From JAQBXX01 sp947085325 (GTDB lineage Bacteria > Pseudomonadota > Gammaproteobacteria > SURF-13), in contig CAMTVY010000003.1 in assembly GCA_947085325.1 (NCBI GenBank), positions 1-43,180 on the forward strand: DNA of 43,180 bases, read 5' to 3'. The first letter of the stretch is position 1. Every line of letters starts with the position of its first letter. Shown here piece after piece: positions 40,084 through 43,180 of this stretch. The notes below the pieces were generated by a model that had not been told where the DNA came from, searched no databases, and saw only the letters and a program-made list of their open reading frames with translations. The position numbers and the translations under genes were made by a program.

Positions 40084-41265
40084 ATGACGGCGCAATCCCG
40101 GCTGCTGGCGCGCGCGGATTTCGATGCGCTCATCCAGGCGCTTGCGGCACAAGGCTACCGTGTGCTCGGGCCACGTGAGCGCGCCGGCGCTATCGTGTTC
40201 GACGAGATCACGCGCGCGGAGGATTTACCCGTCGGTCTCGTCAGCACGCAGCAGCCCGGCAGCTACCGTCTCGAAGATTCAGGCAACGGGCGGTTTTTTG
40301 ATTACGTGCACGGCCCCGAATCGCTCAAGCGATTTCTGTTTGCGCCGGAAGAACGTCTGTGGACGGTGTCCGTCGAGGGTACGGTTTCCTTCAAGGAGAC
40401 GCTGCCCGAGGCGCGACCCGTCGCGGTGATCGGCGCGCGCGCGTGTGACATCGCCGGCATGCAGGTGCAGGATCGCACATTTCTGGCGGGCAATGGGAAA
40501 ATTTCTCCTTTATTAAAGGGGGGGATTTATTCCGATCCGTACTATCAGGCGCGGCGCGAAAACCTGTTCATCGTCGCGGTGAATTGCACGCGCTCGGCGG
40601 CGACGTGCTTCTGCGCCTCGATGGATACCGGCCCGCGCGCGCGCGCGGGTTACGATCTTGCGCTCACCGAACTGGAAGATGATTTTCTGGTGGAGGCGAA
40701 CAGCACGGCGGGCGAAGCGCTGCTGGCCGCGTTGCCGCTGAGAATTGCGGATGCGATGGCGGAATCAACTGCGGCGAAGGCAATCGAGGCCGCAGCTGTA
40801 TCGCAGACGCGGCGCATGGACAGCACCGATATTCAGGCGCTGCTGTTTGACAATCTCGAACATCCGCGCTGGGATGATGTGGCGGAGCGCTGCCTGTCGT
40901 GCGGCAATTGCACTATGGTATGCCCCACCTGCTTTTGCCACCGCGAAACAGACGTGACCTCGCTCGACGGCGCCACGAGCGAACACCGGCGCCAGTGGGA
41001 TTCCTGTTTTGCGCTGGATCACAGCTACCTGCACGGCGCGCAGATCCGTCCGCAGATCCGCCAGCGTTACCGCCAGTGGCTCACGCACAAACTCGCTTCG
41101 TGGGTCGAGCAGTTCGGCACCAGCGGCTGCGTGGGTTGCGGGCGCTGCATCACCTGGTGCCCCACCGGCATCGACCTGATTGAAGAAGTGAATGCAATCC
41201 GCGCTACTACTACTAATGGCGCGCACATCGATACCCCCTCTCCCTCCGGGAGAGGGTTAGGGTGA
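40084..41265 (+). CDS. hydB: Sulfhydrogenase beta subunit (4Fe-4S dicluster protein)
   Basis: The 393-aa protein passes electrons between the flavin gamma subunit and the NiFe core in cytoplasmic group 3b hydrogenases. Two ferredoxin-like clusters are visible: CLSCGNCTMVCPTCFC (about 277-292) and CVGCGRCITWCPTG (about 351-364). ACDIAGMQVQDRTFL and VNCTRSAATCFCASMDTGP are family blocks. Two foreign repeats are translated in it: GKISPLLKGGI (about 138-148) and the C-terminal tail TPSPSGRGLG. Both look like palindromic repeat insertions that kept the frame. The ATG has no visible RBS because a MITE abuts it. Confidence 0.93.
   Translation: MTAQSRLLARADFDALIQALAAQGYRVLGPRERAGAIVFDEITRAEDLPVGLVSTQQPGSYRLEDSGNGRFFDYVHGPESLKRFLFAPEERLWTVSVEGTVSFKETLPEARPVAVIGARACDIAGMQVQDRTFLAGNGKISPLLKGGIYSDPYYQARRENLFIVAVNCTRSAATCFCASMDTGPRARAGYDLALTELEDDFLVEANSTAGEALLAALPLRIADAMAESTAAKAIEAAAVSQTRRMDSTDIQALLFDNLEHPRWDDVAERCLSCGNCTMVCPTCFCHRETDVTSLDGATSEHRRQWDSCFALDHSYLHGAQIRPQIRQRYRQWLTHKLASWVEQFGTSGCVGCGRCITWCPTGIDLIEEVNAIRATTTNGAHIDTPSPSGRGLG
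40499..40530. repeat. Short palindromic repeat inserted in frame in hydB
   Basis: TCTCCTTTATTAAAGG followed by GGGGGATTTA reads as ISPLLKGGI in the protein. The TCTCCTTT...AAAGGGGG arms form a hairpin and the string is like a widespread bacterial dispersed repeat. Flanking residues (FLAGNG before, YSDPYYQARRENLF after) belong to the family. Confidence 0.65.
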
Positions 41266-41271
41266 GGGGGC
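41234..41271. repeat. Palindromic repeat forming the hydB-hydG junction
   Basis: CCCTCTCCC and GGGAGAGGG (41236-41244, 41248-41256) form a 9-bp stem with a 3-base loop, then TTAGGGTGAGGGGGC. The TGA in it ends hydB and the AGGGGG just before ATG 41272 serves as the hydG RBS. It resembles the repeats at 25211-25300. Confidence 0.75.
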
Positions 41272-42123
41272 ATGAACACCGCGCTGCCCATGTTTAACCC
41301 GTATCTCCCGCAGCGCGCGGAGGTGGTGGAGCGCGTGGAGGAAGGGCGCGATATCTTCACGCTGCGCCTGCGTCTGTGCGATGCAACTGCGCGCGCGGCG
41401 TACCGCTTCCAGCCCGGCCAGTTCAACATGCTGTATCTGATCGGCGCGGGCGAGGTGGCGATCTCGATTGTCTCCGATCCCGATGATCCGGAACTCATCG
41501 ATCACACGATACGCGCGGTGGGGCGCGTCACGCAGGGGCTGCAACAACTCAAGGCGGGTGACGCATTGGGTCTGCGCGGCCCGTTCGGGCGCGGCTGGCC
41601 ATTGGCCGCGGCGCGCGGACGCGGCCTGCTGCTGATCACGGGCGGCCTCGGCTGTGCCCCGACGACCTCCATGATCCACTACGCGTTGCAACGCCGCGCG
41701 CAATACGGCCCGCTCACCGTATGCCACGGTGTGAAGCATCCGGACGATCTCATTTACACGGATCGCATCCAGACTTGGTGCGGTGCGCCGGACACCCAGG
41801 TGCTGTTGACGGCGGACAAGGGCACGCCGGAGTGGCGCGGACGCGTGGGCCTGGTCACGCAGACGCTGGACGACGTCGAGCCGGAGTTGTTCAAGGGCGT
41901 CGCCATGATGTGCGGGCCGGAACCGATGATGCGTGCGGTGGCGGAAAGCCTGCTCCAGCGCGGCATGGCGCTCAATGATATTTATCTCTCGCTGGAGCGC
42001 AACATGCACTGCGCCGTGGGACATTGCGGCCATTGCATGTTCGGCGGCAAATTCATCTGCAAGGACGGCCCGGTGTTTGCCTACGCCGAGGTGCGCACCC
42101 TGCTGGCGGTAAAGGGTTTTTGA
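41272..42123 (+). CDS. hydG: Sulfhydrogenase gamma subunit (FAD/NAD(P)-binding)
   Basis: The 283-aa protein is a ferredoxin-NADP+ reductase-type flavoprotein. The FAD domain has the PGQFNMLYLIG block, the NAD(P) domain has LLLITGGLGCAPTTSMI (about 122-138), and the C-terminal 2Fe-2S site has ERNMHCAVGHCGHCMFGGKFICKDGPVF. It gives or takes electrons from pyridine nucleotide. The ATG at 41272 uses an RBS contributed by the repeat. Confidence 0.95.
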   Translation: MNTALPMFNPYLPQRAEVVERVEEGRDIFTLRLRLCDATARAAYRFQPGQFNMLYLIGAGEVAISIVSDPDDPELIDHTIRAVGRVTQGLQQLKAGDALGLRGPFGRGWPLAAARGRGLLLITGGLGCAPTTSMIHYALQRRAQYGPLTVCHGVKHPDDLIYTDRIQTWCGAPDTQVLLTADKGTPEWRGRVGLVTQTLDDVEPELFKGVAMMCGPEPMMRAVAESLLQRGMALNDIYLSLERNMHCAVGHCGHCMFGGKFICKDGPVFAYAEVRTLLAVKGF

Positions 42124-42124
42124 C

Positions 42125-42928
42125 ATGAACCGGAAGCTGCGCATCGCCGTGCACAAGTTCGCTTCCTGCGACGGTTGTCAGATGCAGTTTCTCAATCTGG
42201 AGCAGGACCTGCTCACCCTGGCGCGACAGGTGGAGATTGTGCATTTCGCCGAGGCCACCAGCGTGATGCAGCAGGGCCCGTATGACGTGTCTTTTGTGGA
42301 GGGCTCGATCTCAACCGCTGCGGATTTGCAGCGCATCCAGCAGGTGCGCGCCGCGAGCCGCATGCTCATCACCATCGGCGCGTGCGCGACCGCGGGCGGG
42401 TTGCAGGCCCTGCGCAACTGGAAGGATCACGGCGAATTTGTGCGCGCGATTTATGCGCGGCCCGAATACATCGACAGCCTCGCGCAGTCCACGCCCGTCT
42501 CGGCGCACGTCAAGGTGGACGCCGAGCTGTGGGGCTGCCCGATAGATCAGCAGCAATTGAAGCGCGTGCTGAGCGACGTGCTGGCACGCATCACTCCGCG
42601 CATACCCGGCGAATCGGTCTGCATGGAATGCAAGCGCGCAGGCAACGTGTGCGTGCTGGTCGCCAGGAGTGAGCCGTGCTTGGGCCCCGTCACGCGCACT
42701 GGCTGCGGCGCACTGTGCCCGCGCTATGAGCGCGACTGTTACGGCTGCTTCGGGCCGCAGGAGGACGGCAACGCGCGCGCGCTGGGCCGCCGCTTTCAGG
42801 CGCTGGGTCTGTCCGCTGACGAGATCGTGCGGCGCTTCCGTTTCACCAACGGCTGGGCGCCCGTGATGCAGGAGGCGGCATCCGCGTGGGAGAGGCCGGA
42901 GGCATCCATGAGCCGCCCGCATGAGTGA
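42125..42928 (+). CDS. hydD: Sulfhydrogenase delta subunit (NiFe hydrogenase small subunit)
   Basis: The 267-aa protein starts MNRKLRIAVHKFASCDGCQMQF, whose CDGC holds the proximal-cluster cysteines. TIGACATAGGLQAL and LWGCPIDQQQLKRVL are further family blocks, and the C-terminal cysteine set lies in CMECKRAGNVCVL through CGALCPRYERDCYGCFGP. There is no Tat signal, so the enzyme is cytoplasmic. It begins 1 base after hydG and overlaps hydA by 8 bases. Confidence 0.95.
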   Translation: MNRKLRIAVHKFASCDGCQMQFLNLEQDLLTLARQVEIVHFAEATSVMQQGPYDVSFVEGSISTAADLQRIQQVRAASRMLITIGACATAGGLQALRNWKDHGEFVRAIYARPEYIDSLAQSTPVSAHVKVDAELWGCPIDQQQLKRVLSDVLARITPRIPGESVCMECKRAGNVCVLVARSEPCLGPVTRTGCGALCPRYERDCYGCFGPQEDGNARALGRRFQALGLSADEIVRRFRFTNGWAPVMQEAASAWERPEASMSRPHE

Positions 42929-43180
42929 GCGTCGTATCGAGGTTCCGGTACTGACCCGCGTCGAGGGCGAGGGCGCGCTGTATGTGCGCATCGCGGACAG
43001 ACGGGTGGCGGAACTGCGCCTCAACATTTTCGAACCGCCGCGCTTTTTTGAAAAGTTTCTGGAAGGGAGAAGCTGGAAAGAAATTCCGGACATGGTCGCG
43101 CGCATCTGCGGCATCTGCCCCGTCGCCTACCAGATGAGCGCGGTGCATGCCATCGAAGCGGCGTTCGGCGTGGTGATCAC
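42921..43180 (+). CDS. hydA: Sulfhydrogenase alpha subunit (NiFe hydrogenase large subunit), 5' part
   Basis: The frame from ATG 42921 reads MSERRIEVPVLTRVEGEGAL and stays open to the window end (86 codons). RICGICPVAYQMSAVHAIEAAF contains the L1 motif R-x-C-G-x-C, which supplies two of the four cysteine ligands of the NiFe centre. RVEGEG is the family start. The rest, with the L2 DPCxxC motif and the C-terminal cleavage site, lies outside the window. Confidence 0.95.
   Translation, partial: MSERRIEVPVLTRVEGEGALYVRIADRRVAELRLNIFEPPRFFEKFLEGRSWKEIPDMVARICGICPVAYQMSAVHAIEAAFGVVI

Overview
The window comes from a GC-rich gammaproteobacterium. Evidence for this is the gene order mnmG-rsmG-parA-parB-atp operon-glmU-glmS, and the cpoB-pal-tolB-tolA-tolR-tolQ-ybgC-ruvB-ruvA-ruvC-yebC block. 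The c-subunit of the ATP synthase and the group 3b-type NiFe hydrogenase suggest a free-living, possibly chemolithotrophic lineage. I cannot fix a genus from sequence reading alone.

Region 1 (1-3274) is accessory DNA. An integron integrase gene (intI, + strand) is preceded by a core recombination site. Leftward from it runs an array of gene cassettes read on the minus strand: a small membrane/coiled-coil protein, a 253-aa unknown protein with an HEPN-like R-x4-H motif, a small lipoprotein, and a membrane protein cut by the window edge. Two complete attC sites and one orphan half-site are visible. A hicBA toxin-antitoxin pair sits tail-to-tail with intI.

Region 2 (3374-7544) holds mnmG, rsmG, parA and parB in overlapping order. 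Region 3 (7545-12117) is an insertion zone between parB and the atp operon. It has an IS3-type transposase remnant, a secreted repeat protein, a vestigial copy of the parB 3' end, a TPMT-family methyltransferase, a nitroreductase, mtnC and a DUF1134 gene.

Region 4 (12240-23541) is the complete F1Fo ATP synthase operon (atpZ-like, atpI, B, E, F, H, A, G, D, C) followed by glmU and glmS. Six of its intergenic gaps carry repeat elements. Four of these are copies of one inverted-pair family and one is a MITE-like element that recurs 25 kb away.

Region 5 (23716-25300) is a degraded IS3-family element, mscL, tRNA-Lys(UUU) and small palindromic repeats. Region 6 (25353-34970, all minus strand) covers queuosine precursor synthesis (queC, queE), the Tol-Pal envelope system, the RuvABC Holliday-junction machinery and yebC. 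ruvC carries an in-frame stop that removes its last 23 codons. Region 7 (35076-39993) has a PAS-GGDEF diguanylate cyclase, an MBL/beta-CASP nuclease and ppsA. Region 8 (40084-end) is a cytoplasmic sulfhydrogenase-type NiFe hydrogenase (beta, gamma, delta and the start of alpha), with repeat sequences inserted in and between its genes.

The most unusual items are the integron array with its HEPN-like cassette gene and fused cassette, the repeat families colonising the atp operon and hydrogenase genes, the ruvC nonsense codon and the parB vestige.
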